From Streptomyces populi (GTDB lineage: Bacteria > Actinomycetota > Actinomycetes > Streptomycetales > Streptomycetaceae): DNA of 43,286 nucleotides. Made by a program: the position numbers and the translations under genes. Shown here one piece after another: positions 24,167 through 31,035 of the stretch. Position 1 is the stretch's first letter, and every line of letters starts with the position of its first letter. A model generated the notes under the pieces. It worked only from the letters and a program-made list of their open reading frames with translations, was not told where the DNA came from and searched no databases. Where the stretch lies: contig NZ_KZ626913.1 of NCBI RefSeq assembly GCF_002911015.1, positions 1 through 43,286 on the forward strand. Reading direction: 5' to 3'.

Positions 24167-24795
24167 TGAGCGCCGCCGCGGAGCGGGGGACGAGCGGCGG
24201 GGGTGCCGTACCCGGGCGCACCGCAGGCGGCGGCCGTGCCTTCGCCCTGCTGCTGGTGGTCACGGGGGCGGCCGGTCTCCTCGCCGCGTGGGTCATCACG
24301 ATCGACAAGTTCAAGCTGCTGGAGAACCCGAACTTCGTTCCGGGATGCAGCCTGAACCCGGTGGTCTCCTGCGGAAGCGTCATGAAGAGCGAACAGGCGT
24401 CGGTCTTCGGGTTCCCCAACCCGATGCTGGGCCTGGTGACGTACAGCGTGGTGATCTGCGTGGGCGTGAGCCTGCTGACCGGTGCGGGGTTCCCGCGCTG
24501 GTACTGGCTGACCTTCGACGCGGGCACGTTGTTCGGCGTCGGATTCGTCAGCTGGCTCCAGTTCCAGTCGCTCTACCGGATCAACGCGCTGTGTCTGTGG
24601 TGCTGTCTGGCCTGGGCCGCCACGATCATCATGTTCTGGTACGTCACGTCCTTCAACGTGCGGAACGGTTTCCTGCCCGCACCGAAATGGCTGAAGGCGT
24701 TCCTCGCGGAGTTCACCTGGGTCGTTCCGGCGCTGCACATCGGCGTCATCGGCATGCTGATCCTCACCCGCTGGTGGGATTTCTGGACGAGCTGA
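24166..24795 (+). CDS. Vitamin K epoxide reductase (VKOR) family protein
   Basis: 209 residues, about five membrane segments. Both VKOR redox pairs are present: the loop pair CSLNPVVSC (Cys 61 and Cys 69, with following GSVM) and the active-site CxxC in ALCLWCC (Cys 143 and Cys 146). Bacterial VKORs re-oxidise DsbA-like proteins with quinone as electron acceptor and so drive disulfide formation outside the membrane. No thioredoxin domain is fused and no DsbA gene is in the window, so the partner is elsewhere. ATG 24166 is coupled to the DUF5949-like gene. Its location within a chaplin locus whose chaplins all have cysteine pairs is notable. Confidence 0.9.
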   Translation: MSAAAERGTSGGGAVPGRTAGGGRAFALLLVVTGAAGLLAAWVITIDKFKLLENPNFVPGCSLNPVVSCGSVMKSEQASVFGFPNPMLGLVTYSVVICVGVSLLTGAGFPRWYWLTFDAGTLFGVGFVSWLQFQSLYRINALCLWCCLAWAATIIMFWYVTSFNVRNGFLPAPKWLKAFLAEFTWVVPALHIGVIGMLILTRWWDFWTS

Positions 24796-25134
24796 TCCTC
24801 TCTATCGGACGACTAATGGGTCCGCCGAGGGAATCTTGAGCTGATGACGTTCCCGGAATCGTTACGCGGTACGGACGCCTGGCCCCGAATTCTGAAAGGG
24901 ACCGTACCTGAGATGAAGCCGGACCCACGAGGAACTCCCGCCGCCGTCATGGCCGGTGGGGCGATGGCGGCCGGTGCCGCGAAGGCCCCGGTCGTCGCGG
25001 CCGGCACGGCCCCCGTCCCGGTGCCGCCGACCGGTGTCGAGCGGTCCCCCGGTCCGAAGGCGCCCAGAGCCAGCCGCTGTCGCCGGCCCGCGCGAAGCCG
25101 GCCGGGACAGCCTGAATCCGTGGAGGAGAGAAAC
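24796..25134. promoter_or_regulatory. Region upstream of melC1
   Basis: 339 bp. An open frame in phase with melC1 starts at ATG 24844 or 24914 and runs into it, encoding Ala/Pro/Val-rich sequence (AAGAAKAPVVAAGTAPVP). I regard it as leader or chance frame, because a GGAGGAGAG site at 25122-25130 precedes ATG 25135. The AT-richer part 24796-24900 probably holds the mel promoter. Confidence 0.4.
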
Positions 25135-25683
25135 ATGTTCGCCAGCTGGATGCCGGGCAGGGCATCGAGGCGCGGGCGGAGCCGGTTGCCGGCCGGCCCG
25201 GCGCGCCGCCGTAGGACGGAACGCATGGCGGGTGGACTGGCGTTGACGCGGCGCGGCGTGATGCGGGGACTGCTCGTGTCGGTCGTCGGCATGGCGCTGG
25301 CCCCCGTCGTCGCGGCCTCACGTCCGTCGGGCCGGCGCCACCCCCGGGACCTCTCCTTCGACGAGGTGTACCGCGGCCGGCACATCTTCGGCACGAAGAG
25401 CGGTTCGGACGGACGGGCCGCGTTCACCGGCGGTGCGTGGCAGGTCACGGTGGACGGCCGGCCGCTGCATCTGATGCGCCGCGCGGACGGCAGCTACCTC
25501 AGCATGGTGGACCACTACGAGTCGTACCCGACACCGCTGGAGGCGGCACGCGCGGCCGTCGACGAACTGGGCCCGGCGGAACAGCTCAGGGCCATGGACG
25601 GCGGGGCGGACGGCGGGCGGGGGACCGGCACGCGGAGGAACGGTACGGAAGGGGGCGGCCACCACCATGGTGTACACCCGTAA
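25135..25683 (+). CDS. melC1: Tyrosinase cofactor / copper chaperone MelC1
   Basis: 182 residues, longer than the ~146 usual for MelC1. It has an Arg-rich N-terminus, a twin-arginine-like motif TRRGVMRGLLV (38-48) and hydrophobic core to ~62, fitting Tat export with MelC2 carried along. The caddie domain is clear: SFDEVYRGRHIFG (~74-86), WQVTVDGRPLHLMRRADGSY, MVDHYESYPTPLEAARAAVDEL. MelC1 binds apo-tyrosinase, delivers copper and aids export. Odd feature: the copper-loading His cluster lies at the very C-terminus (GGGHHHGVHP, His 176-178 and 181), in the 17-bp overlap with melC2, rather than mid-protein as I recall for S. antibioticus. GGAGGAGAG supports ATG 25135; a longer in-frame start at 24844 is possible. 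Confidence 0.88.
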   Translation: MFASWMPGRASRRGRSRLPAGPARRRRTERMAGGLALTRRGVMRGLLVSVVGMALAPVVAASRPSGRRHPRDLSFDEVYRGRHIFGTKSGSDGRAAFTGGAWQVTVDGRPLHLMRRADGSYLSMVDHYESYPTPLEAARAAVDELGPAEQLRAMDGGADGGRGTGTRRNGTEGGGHHHGVHP

Positions 25684-26533
25684 GGACGTCAGCACCCTCA
25701 CGAGCGCGGAGCGGCGCCGCTTCGTCACCGCGATGCTGGAGGTCAAACGCCGCGGAGAGTACGACGAGTTCGTCCGCAGACACATCGACTACTACGTCTC
25801 CGACGGCGACGGCGGGCTGCGCACGGCCCACATGGCGCCCTCGTTCCTGCCCTGGCACCGGTGCTTCCTGCTGGACCTGGAACAGGCGCTGCAGCGCGTG
25901 GACCCCGGGGTGAGCGTGCCCTACTGGGACTGGACGCGGGACCGCACGCGGACCTCCGCGCCATGGACCAAGGACCTGCTCGGCGGCGACGGACGGAGTT
26001 CGGACCGGCAGGTCATGACCGGGCCCTTCGCCTACGCGCAGGGCAAGTGGAGGATCAAGGAGGGGGTGACCGACGGGGACTTCCTCATGCGGGAGTTCGG
26101 CCGCCCGCGCAAGCCGATCCAACTGCCCACACGGGCCGAGCTGAAGGCGGCCCTGGAGGACCCCGTCTACGACACGGCCCCCTACGACTCGACGACCACA
26201 CGCGGTTTCCGGAACCGGCTGGAGGGCTGGGGGCACGGGACGGGGAACGCCACCTGGGAGAACCACAACCGCGTCCACCGCTGGGTCGGCGGCCACATGC
26301 TGGGCGGCGCCTCCGTCAACGACCCCGCCTTCTGGCTGCACCACGCCTTCGTCGACCTCCAGTGGACCCGCTGGCAGCGGAAGCACAAGGGTGCCCGCTA
26401 TCTGCCCGAGCGGCCCCCGGGTTCACGCGATTCCCAGTACCGGCGCATCGTCGCCCGCCACGAGAAGATGCCCCCGTGGGGCGTGACGCCGGCCTCGATG
26501 GAGGACCACAGCCACATCTACCGGTACGCGTAG
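25667..26533 (+). CDS. melC2: Tyrosinase
   Basis: 288 residues, type-3 dicopper monooxygenase making melanin from tyrosine. CuA ligands: His 39 (RRHIDYY), His 55 and His 64 (TAHMAPSFLPWH). CuB ligands: His 200 and 204 (ENHNRVHRWVGGHM) and His 226 (FWLHHAFVD). PYWDWTRD is also typical. No signal peptide of its own, as expected for MelC2, which relies on MelC1. The ATG overlaps the end of melC1 by 17 bp. The chain has ~15 extra residues compared with the S. antibioticus enzyme as I remember it, mostly in the 100-180 region. A shared terminator hairpin (26557-26585) separates it from convergent chpG. Confidence 0.95.
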   Translation: MVYTRKDVSTLTSAERRRFVTAMLEVKRRGEYDEFVRRHIDYYVSDGDGGLRTAHMAPSFLPWHRCFLLDLEQALQRVDPGVSVPYWDWTRDRTRTSAPWTKDLLGGDGRSSDRQVMTGPFAYAQGKWRIKEGVTDGDFLMREFGRPRKPIQLPTRAELKAALEDPVYDTAPYDSTTTRGFRNRLEGWGHGTGNATWENHNRVHRWVGGHMLGGASVNDPAFWLHHAFVDLQWTRWQRKHKGARYLPERPPGSRDSQYRRIVARHEKMPPWGVTPASMEDHSHIYRYA

Positions 26534-26556
26534 TCACGCGCACCGGGAACGGCGAA

Positions 26557-26585
26557 GCCCCCGGCGACGACTTCCCGCCGGGGGC
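26557..26585. terminator. Bidirectional hairpin between melC2 and chpG
   Basis: Perfect 10-bp arms 26557-26566 and 26576-26585 around a nine-base loop, placed between two convergent stops (26533 and 26603). Confidence 0.75.
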
Positions 26586-26602
26586 CCGTGCGCGTGCCGG
26601 GC

Positions 26603-26950
26603 TCAGTTGCCGTAGCCGCGGTGCTCCTTGGTGGTGAGGTGCTTCTTGGCGGTGTGGTGCTTCTTGGTGGTGTGGTGCTTCTTGGCGGCCTTGCTCTGCT
26701 TGACCTCGCCGTCACCGTTCACGCAGGTGTTGCCGAAGGCCGGGTTCAGCAGACCGACGACGTTGATCGTGTTGCCGCACACGTTGACCGGCACGTGGAT
26801 CGGGACCTGGACGACATTGCCCGACAGAACGCCGGGCGAGTTGGAGGCCGCACCCTGGGCGCCGGCGTCAGCCATGGCCATACCGGCCCCGCTGAGCGCC
26901 ACGGCACCCGTGCCCACGACGACTGCGGCGGCCTTCGCGATGCGAGACAT
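26603..26950 (-). CDS. chpG: Short chaplin with His/Lys repeat tail (ChpG-like)
   Basis: 115 residues. Signal peptide to about MAMA-DAG, one chaplin domain with both Cys (VNVCGN, GNTCVNG), then an extra ~37-residue tail. The tail is built from KKHHTT/KKHHTA/KKHLTT units and ends RGYGN. At DNA level these are nearly four 18-bp repeats (26621-26690). A GGAGAA ribosome site is correctly spaced for ATG 26950 and too close to the GTG at 26953. The tail is strongly basic and His-rich, so it could bind glycan, wall phosphate or copper; this is inference. The symbol follows the position next to melC2, as recalled for SCO2699. Confidence 0.9.
   Translation of the reverse strand: MSRIAKAAAVVVGTGAVALSGAGMAMADAGAQGAASNSPGVLSGNVVQVPIHVPVNVCGNTINVVGLLNPAFGNTCVNGDGEVKQSKAAKKHHTTKKHHTAKKHLTTKEHRGYGN
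26621..26690 (-). repeat. 18-bp coding repeats in chpG tail
   Basis: Units at 26621-26638, 26639-26656, 26657-26674 and a partial one to 26690. They differ by one or two bases each and encode a six-residue KKHHTT-like unit, so copy number can change in frame. Confidence 0.85.
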
Positions 26951-27186
26951 CACGTTCTCCTTAAGACTCGATGAGTGCGATGGCTCGGACGCGACCGCAC
27001 TTCCCCTTCAACGCGTCCACCCACACCTGGTCACGGGCGTTCTATTAGGGGATTGCTCTTCGAACAGGGTCCGGACGGGCGGTCGTTCGTCCGGTTCGGG
27101 CGGCGGGCGTTCCCGGCGGACCGTGACGGAGTGCCGCGGGGGGAGCCGCGACGCCCGCCCGGGCCCCATGGCAGTATCTGGGCACT

Positions 27187-27774
27187 ATGAGTGCGTCGCC
27201 GGCGGTACGGAGTCTGCGCGCGGCCGTGTTCGCCGTACTGTGCGTGCTGCTGGCCGCCGGGGGGCACGTGCTCGCCATCGGGCAGGCGCCACCGCTCTGG
27301 GCGGACGGCGCGGGGTTCCTCGCCGTCTTCGCCGCCGGCTGCCCGCTGGGCGGCCGCGAACGGTCCCTGTCCGGGATAGGCGGCGCCATGCTGGTCGCGC
27401 AGGCCGGACTCCACCTCGGCTTCGGGGCCGCCCGGTCGCGCACGGCGATGAACATGCACGGGATGCACATGACGCACCCGTCCGCACACGCCCTGACCCC
27501 CCATGCCACGGCCGCGCACGTCGCCGCCGCTCTGCTGGCGACGTGGTGGCTGCGACGCGGCGAGGCCGCGCTGTGGTCCCTGCTGCGCCGGGCCGTGGCG
27601 TTCGTGCCGGGGCTCGTCGCGTGGTGGAGGACGAGGACGGGACCGCCTCCGGTACGGCCGCACCGGGACGCCGGGGGCCGGGCACCGGCCGGGCCGTGGC
27701 CGTTCGGCCGGACCCCGTTGCGTCACGCGGTCTCGCGCAGGGGACCGCCGGCAGGGCTCGTGCACACGCCCTGA
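27187..27774 (+). CDS. Small membrane protein with His/Met-rich loop, next to ycnI
   Basis: 195 residues, about four hydrophobic segments in the first 125. Between segments is a dense His/Met patch (MNMHGMHMTHPSAHALTPHATAAH in two parts, ~91-114), a good candidate for copper handling. The C-terminal 65 residues are Arg/Pro-rich and probably cytoplasmic. It lies 30 bp upstream of a YcnI-like copper protein on the same strand, and small membrane proteins of this type are common beside ycnI in actinobacteria. No enzyme motif is seen. I cannot name the family with certainty. Confidence 0.78.
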   Translation: MSASPAVRSLRAAVFAVLCVLLAAGGHVLAIGQAPPLWADGAGFLAVFAAGCPLGGRERSLSGIGGAMLVAQAGLHLGFGAARSRTAMNMHGMHMTHPSAHALTPHATAAHVAAALLATWWLRRGEAALWSLLRRAVAFVPGLVAWWRTRTGPPPVRPHRDAGGRAPAGPWPFGRTPLRHAVSRRGPPAGLVHTP

Positions 27775-27804
27775 CCACGTTCCCCCTCAGTACGGAGTTC
27801 CCAG

Positions 27805-28584
27805 ATGTCTCCTGTCAGCACCACCCTGCGCCGCACCGGCACCGTCGTCGCCCTCGCCACCGCGGGGGTCCTGGCCGCCGCGGGCGCGGCCTTCGCGCAT
27901 GTGACGGTCCACCCCGAGAGCTACGCCAAGGGAGCCACGGACGGTCTCCTCAGCTTCCGTGTCCCCAACGAGGAGGACACCGCCAGCACCACCAAGGTGC
28001 AGATCTTCCTGCCCACCGATCACCCGGTCCTGGGTGTCCTGGTCACCCCGCAGGCCGGCTGGACCGCGAGGGCGACGACCGTCAAGCTGAAGAAGCCGGT
28101 CAAGACGGACGACGGCACGATCACCGACGCCGTCTCCGAGATCACCTGGACCGGGGGCAGGATCCGCCACGGCGAGTTCCAGGACTTCCAGGTCGCCTTC
28201 GGCCAGCTCCCGGACGACACCGACCAGTTGACCTTCAAGACGCTCCAGACCTACTCGGACGGCAAGGTGGCCCGCTGGATCGAGCAGGCGCAGAAGGGCG
28301 CCGAGGAGCCGGAGAGCCCGGCTCCCGTGCTCGCGCTCACCGCCAAGGGCGCGGGAGAAGAGCCCGCTTCGGCCGGGACCGGCACCGGGGCCTCCGGTTC
28401 CGACTCCGACGCGTCCTCCTCGTCCTCGGCCGCGGAGAAATCGGCCGCCGGGGAATCGGCCGCGAGCGACAGCAGCAGCGACTCCACCGCGCGCACCCTG
28501 GGCACCGCGGGCCTGATCGTCGGTGTCCTCGGCCTGATCGCGGCCGCGTTCGCCCTCGTGCGCGTCCGGAACGCCCGCTCCTAG
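27805..28584 (+). CDS. YcnI-like (DUF1775) copper-binding exported protein
   Basis: 259 residues. After the signal peptide the mature protein starts with His: cleavage near AAFA-HVTVHPES puts His 32 at the new N-terminus, the residue that forms the histidine brace in YcnI. The DUF1775 domain (~32-165) has ASTTKVQIFLPTD, WTARATT and FQDFQVAFGQLPD. A Ser/Asp/Glu-rich linker and one C-terminal membrane segment (~235-253) with a basic end then anchor it outside the membrane. YcnI proteins bind Cu(II) and sit in copper operons; here the partner is the His/Met-rich membrane protein 30 bp upstream. A hairpin at 28600-28630 follows. Confidence 0.9.
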   Translation: MSPVSTTLRRTGTVVALATAGVLAAAGAAFAHVTVHPESYAKGATDGLLSFRVPNEEDTASTTKVQIFLPTDHPVLGVLVTPQAGWTARATTVKLKKPVKTDDGTITDAVSEITWTGGRIRHGEFQDFQVAFGQLPDDTDQLTFKTLQTYSDGKVARWIEQAQKGAEEPESPAPVLALTAKGAGEEPASAGTGTGASGSDSDASSSSSAAEKSAAGESAASDSSSDSTARTLGTAGLIVGVLGLIAAAFALVRVRNARS

Positions 28585-28599
28585 CCTCTGCCGCGACCA

Positions 28600-28630
28600 C
28601 CGCCCCGTTCGGCCTCCGTCGGCGGGGCGG
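28600..28630. terminator. Hairpin after the ycnI-like gene
   Basis: Perfect 8-bp arms 28600-28607 and 28623-28630, loop 15 bases, without T-run. Lies between convergent genes. Confidence 0.5.
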
Positions 28631-28769
28631 CTGGTCCCCACGGACGCACACGGTGTCCCGGTGTCCCGGGGCTCGGCGGTCGAGCGACGGGCCCCGGGCG
28701 GCTGGGCGGCCGGGCGACCGGGTGGCCGACGGGAGGGGCACCAGGTCCGTCGGCCGAGGCGTCGTGCTG

Positions 28770-30176
28770 TCAGACCTGCGGCGGTGTCTGCTTCCTGCCG
28801 ACGAGGACCACCACGGCCCCGCCGATCACGACGAGGGCGATGGCCGCGCCCGCGATGAACGGAGTCACTCCGGAGCCGCCGGTCTCGGCGAGGTCGGTGC
28901 CCCCGCCGGAGCCTCCCACCGACGCCGGGCTCGGTTCGCTGAGCGTCTGGGTCGAGATGTCGCTCGTACCGCCCTGGGTCCTGCAGTCCAGCACCCCCTT
29001 GAACCGCTTCCCGCCGCCCGCCGGACCACCGATCGTGAAGTCGTACGCCTGGTCCTCCTGAAGCGGGATGGTGAGCGTCTCGGATATGCCCGGCGCGACG
29101 GTGTGCTCGGCACCCATCAGCTCGAACGTGAACGCCTCGTCGCCCTTGTTCGCGGCGGTGATGTCCACACCGCTCTTGGCGCAGTCCTTCTGGGCGGACA
29201 GCGCGGGTATCGCGCCCTTCACCGCCCAGTTCGCGGTCGCGGTGGCGGAGACGGTGGACTCGCTGGAGCCCGCGAGGATCTGCGTCTGGCTGCGGGTCTC
29301 CGAGGTGAAGGCACGGCCGACCGGCACGGTCGTGGAGGCCTGCACGGCGAGGGAGGTGGAACCGTCCGCGCTGTCCTTCGGCACGTCGAAGAAGAGGCGG
29401 CTGCCGTCCACCGCGGAGGTGACCGGCTTGCCGTCCGCGTCGACCACCTTCACTCCGCCCGCGGCGATGTCCGTGGGCGGGGTCACCGTCACGCTGCCCG
29501 CGTTGGTGTGCACCGTGACCGGGCCGAGCCGCTCGCCGGGGTGGCCGGACACCGCGGCCGGGGAGAGCGTCAGCGAGGCCGCGGGCTCAGGCAGGTCCTG
29601 CGCGTTCTTCTGCAGGTAGTCCGCGAGCTTCTCCGCCCGCGGGTCCGCGGCGTCCACGTCGGCGCTGTCCGAGTACCGCCAGATCGCGACCTGGGTGCCG
29701 GCCGCCGCGTCCTGCTCGGTGAGGCTGCTGACACCGGCCTTCTGAGCCAGCGCCGCCAGGTCGTTCACCTGCGGATAGGAGTTCTCGAGGATCCAGCGGA
29801 TCCTGCCCGCGTCCTTGTTGCCGCTCAGTGACGTGCCGCTCCAGGAGGTCTCCTGGTATCGGGCGTCCCGCTGCGTCGGGTTGCGGAGGTCGATGCAGTA
29901 GGTCTGCAGCATGCCGCCGTTCTCGACGGTCATCTCGAACAGGCCGGCCGAGACCCAGGAGTCCTCGCCGTTCTCATGGACGACCGCCGACCCGTAGGTT
30001 TTCAGGTCCCCTATGGTGGCGGTCGCTCCGCCCTGGTTCTGCGGGATCTCGTCGGCCGCGGCCGTACCGGCCGCGGCGACGGTCCCCGTGGCGGCGAGCC
30101 CCCACACCAAGGCCGCGGCGGCGAGACGGGCTGCCCCTCGCCCGCGCGCGGACAACACAGAGAACGCAGAAGACAC
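28770..30176 (-). CDS. Wall-anchored Cys-Gln thioester-domain (TQXA) surface protein
   Basis: 468 residues. Signal peptide to about AAA-DEIP (41). The thioester domain covers ~45-195: Cys 94 in MLQTYCIDLRNP and Gln 162 in AAGTQVAIWRYSD are the pair that forms the internal Cys-Gln thioester. Residues ~200-420 look like beta-sandwich repeats, then a Gly/Ser linker and LAETG at 429-433, a hydrophobic segment and an RKQ tail for sortase anchoring. In Gram-positive bacteria such domains react with amines on host or cell surfaces to make covalent bonds; the target of a soil streptomycete's is unknown. GTG 30176 has GAAGGGG well placed; an upstream in-frame ATG at 30278 would precede the signal peptide with 34 unlikely residues. 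Confidence 0.9.
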   Translation of the reverse strand: MSSAFSVLSARGRGAARLAAAALVWGLAATGTVAAAGTAAADEIPQNQGGATATIGDLKTYGSAVVHENGEDSWVSAGLFEMTVENGGMLQTYCIDLRNPTQRDARYQETSWSGTSLSGNKDAGRIRWILENSYPQVNDLAALAQKAGVSSLTEQDAAAGTQVAIWRYSDSADVDAADPRAEKLADYLQKNAQDLPEPAASLTLSPAAVSGHPGERLGPVTVHTNAGSVTVTPPTDIAAGGVKVVDADGKPVTSAVDGSRLFFDVPKDSADGSTSLAVQASTTVPVGRAFTSETRSQTQILAGSSESTVSATATANWAVKGAIPALSAQKDCAKSGVDITAANKGDEAFTFELMGAEHTVAPGISETLTIPLQEDQAYDFTIGGPAGGGKRFKGVLDCRTQGGTSDISTQTLSEPSPASVGGSGGGTDLAETGGSGVTPFIAGAAIALVVIGGAVVVLVGRKQTPPQV

Positions 30177-30239
30177 AGAATTCCCCTTCGCGCAGGACCC
30201 TTTGACATGGGGGACGGTCCCGCCGGCAGAATCAGAAGC

Positions 30240-30400
30240 CCCGATAGCTGTGTTCGGCATCCTAAAGAAGCGCCGCATCGCTCCCCCCGGGTCATGTCTT
30301 CCGATAACCGATCTGACTCGGAATCGTTATCGCGATCACGTTCGTGAGCTGCGCCTATCGACAAATCCACGAGGGCGGTTCGCCGTGTATTTGTCGATAA
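30240..30400. promoter_or_regulatory. Cluster of TATCG/CGATA boxes upstream of the thioester protein gene
   Basis: Two inverted repeats: 30302-30308 with 30326-30332 (CGATAAC/GTTATCG), and 30356-30366 with 30389-30399 (11-bp perfect arms TATCGACAAAT/ATTTGTCGATA, 22-base spacer). A further CGATAG lies near 30241. Very AT-rich for this genome. It sits between the end of ssbB (30436) and the thioester gene start (30176), so it may be an operator for the latter or a terminator for ssbB. Confidence 0.55.
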
Positions 30401-30435
30401 GCCGCAGTTCGGTCAGAACGTGGCGCTCCCTGACA

Positions 30436-30903
30436 TCACGTCACCCCGGCCGGTTCGGGACGTGGTTGGGACGCGCCCTCGGGCAGGGCGTCCGGGTCCG
30501 ATTCCCAACTGGGCTCGGGGCGCTGCGCCGAAGCCGGCTCACCCTCCTTGGACGGACGCCGGAAGGCCGACGTGCCGCGGGAGAGGTCGTGGCCGATCGC
30601 CACCGCGTCGATGTCCGCCGACGTCCAGCTCTGCCCGTCGCGCGTCTCGGTGCGCACCTTCAGCCTCCCCTGCACGATGACGGGATCGCCCACCGACACC
30701 GAGGCCCCCACGTTCGTGGCGAGCGCGCGATTGGCCCACACCGTGAAGAAGTTGGTGTGCCCGTCCGTCCACCCGTTCTTCTCGCGGTCCCAGTACCGCG
30801 AGGTCACCGCCAGCCGGAACCGCGCCGATGCGCCGTTCGCCAGGTCCCGGTAGACGGGCCGTGTCGCCACGTTGCCCACCGCGCACACCATCGTCTCGTT
30901 CAT
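30436..30903 (-). CDS. ssbB: Single-stranded DNA-binding protein, SsbB-type paralogue
   Basis: 155 residues. OB fold in the first ~110: MVCAVGNVATRPVYRDL, ARFRLAVTSRYWDREKNGW, TNFFTVWANRALATNV, SVGDPVIVQGRLKVRT. The C-terminus ends in Pro/Glu-rich sequence (QPRPEPAGVT) and lacks the acidic DDDIPF-type tip through which replication SSBs recruit partners. That and the length fit Streptomyces SsbB, the paralogue linked to chromosome segregation in spores, rather than SsbA. ATG 30903 lies after GAGGGAT. It follows the two GTPase genes on the same strand with 132 bp between. Confidence 0.88.
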   Translation of the reverse strand: MNETMVCAVGNVATRPVYRDLANGASARFRLAVTSRYWDREKNGWTDGHTNFFTVWANRALATNVGASVSVGDPVIVQGRLKVRTETRDGQSWTSADIDAVAIGHDLSRGTSAFRRPSKEGEPASAQRPEPSWESDPDALPEGASQPRPEPAGVT

Positions 30904-31035
30904 CGTGAATCCCTCCCGTGCGGATGCGTCTGCCGCGGCGGTCGCATGCGCTGCGATCGCCGCGGGATCAGACTGCCTCCGCCGGGCCGGACCCGCTCGG
31001 AGCTGTGCACGGCCGGCCGGTTGTGGAAAACCGCG

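Noticed and set aside
26621..26690. CRISPR-like short regular repeats
   Set aside because: Repeats are contiguous, 18 bp, in frame in chpG and have no spacers; no cas genes nearby.
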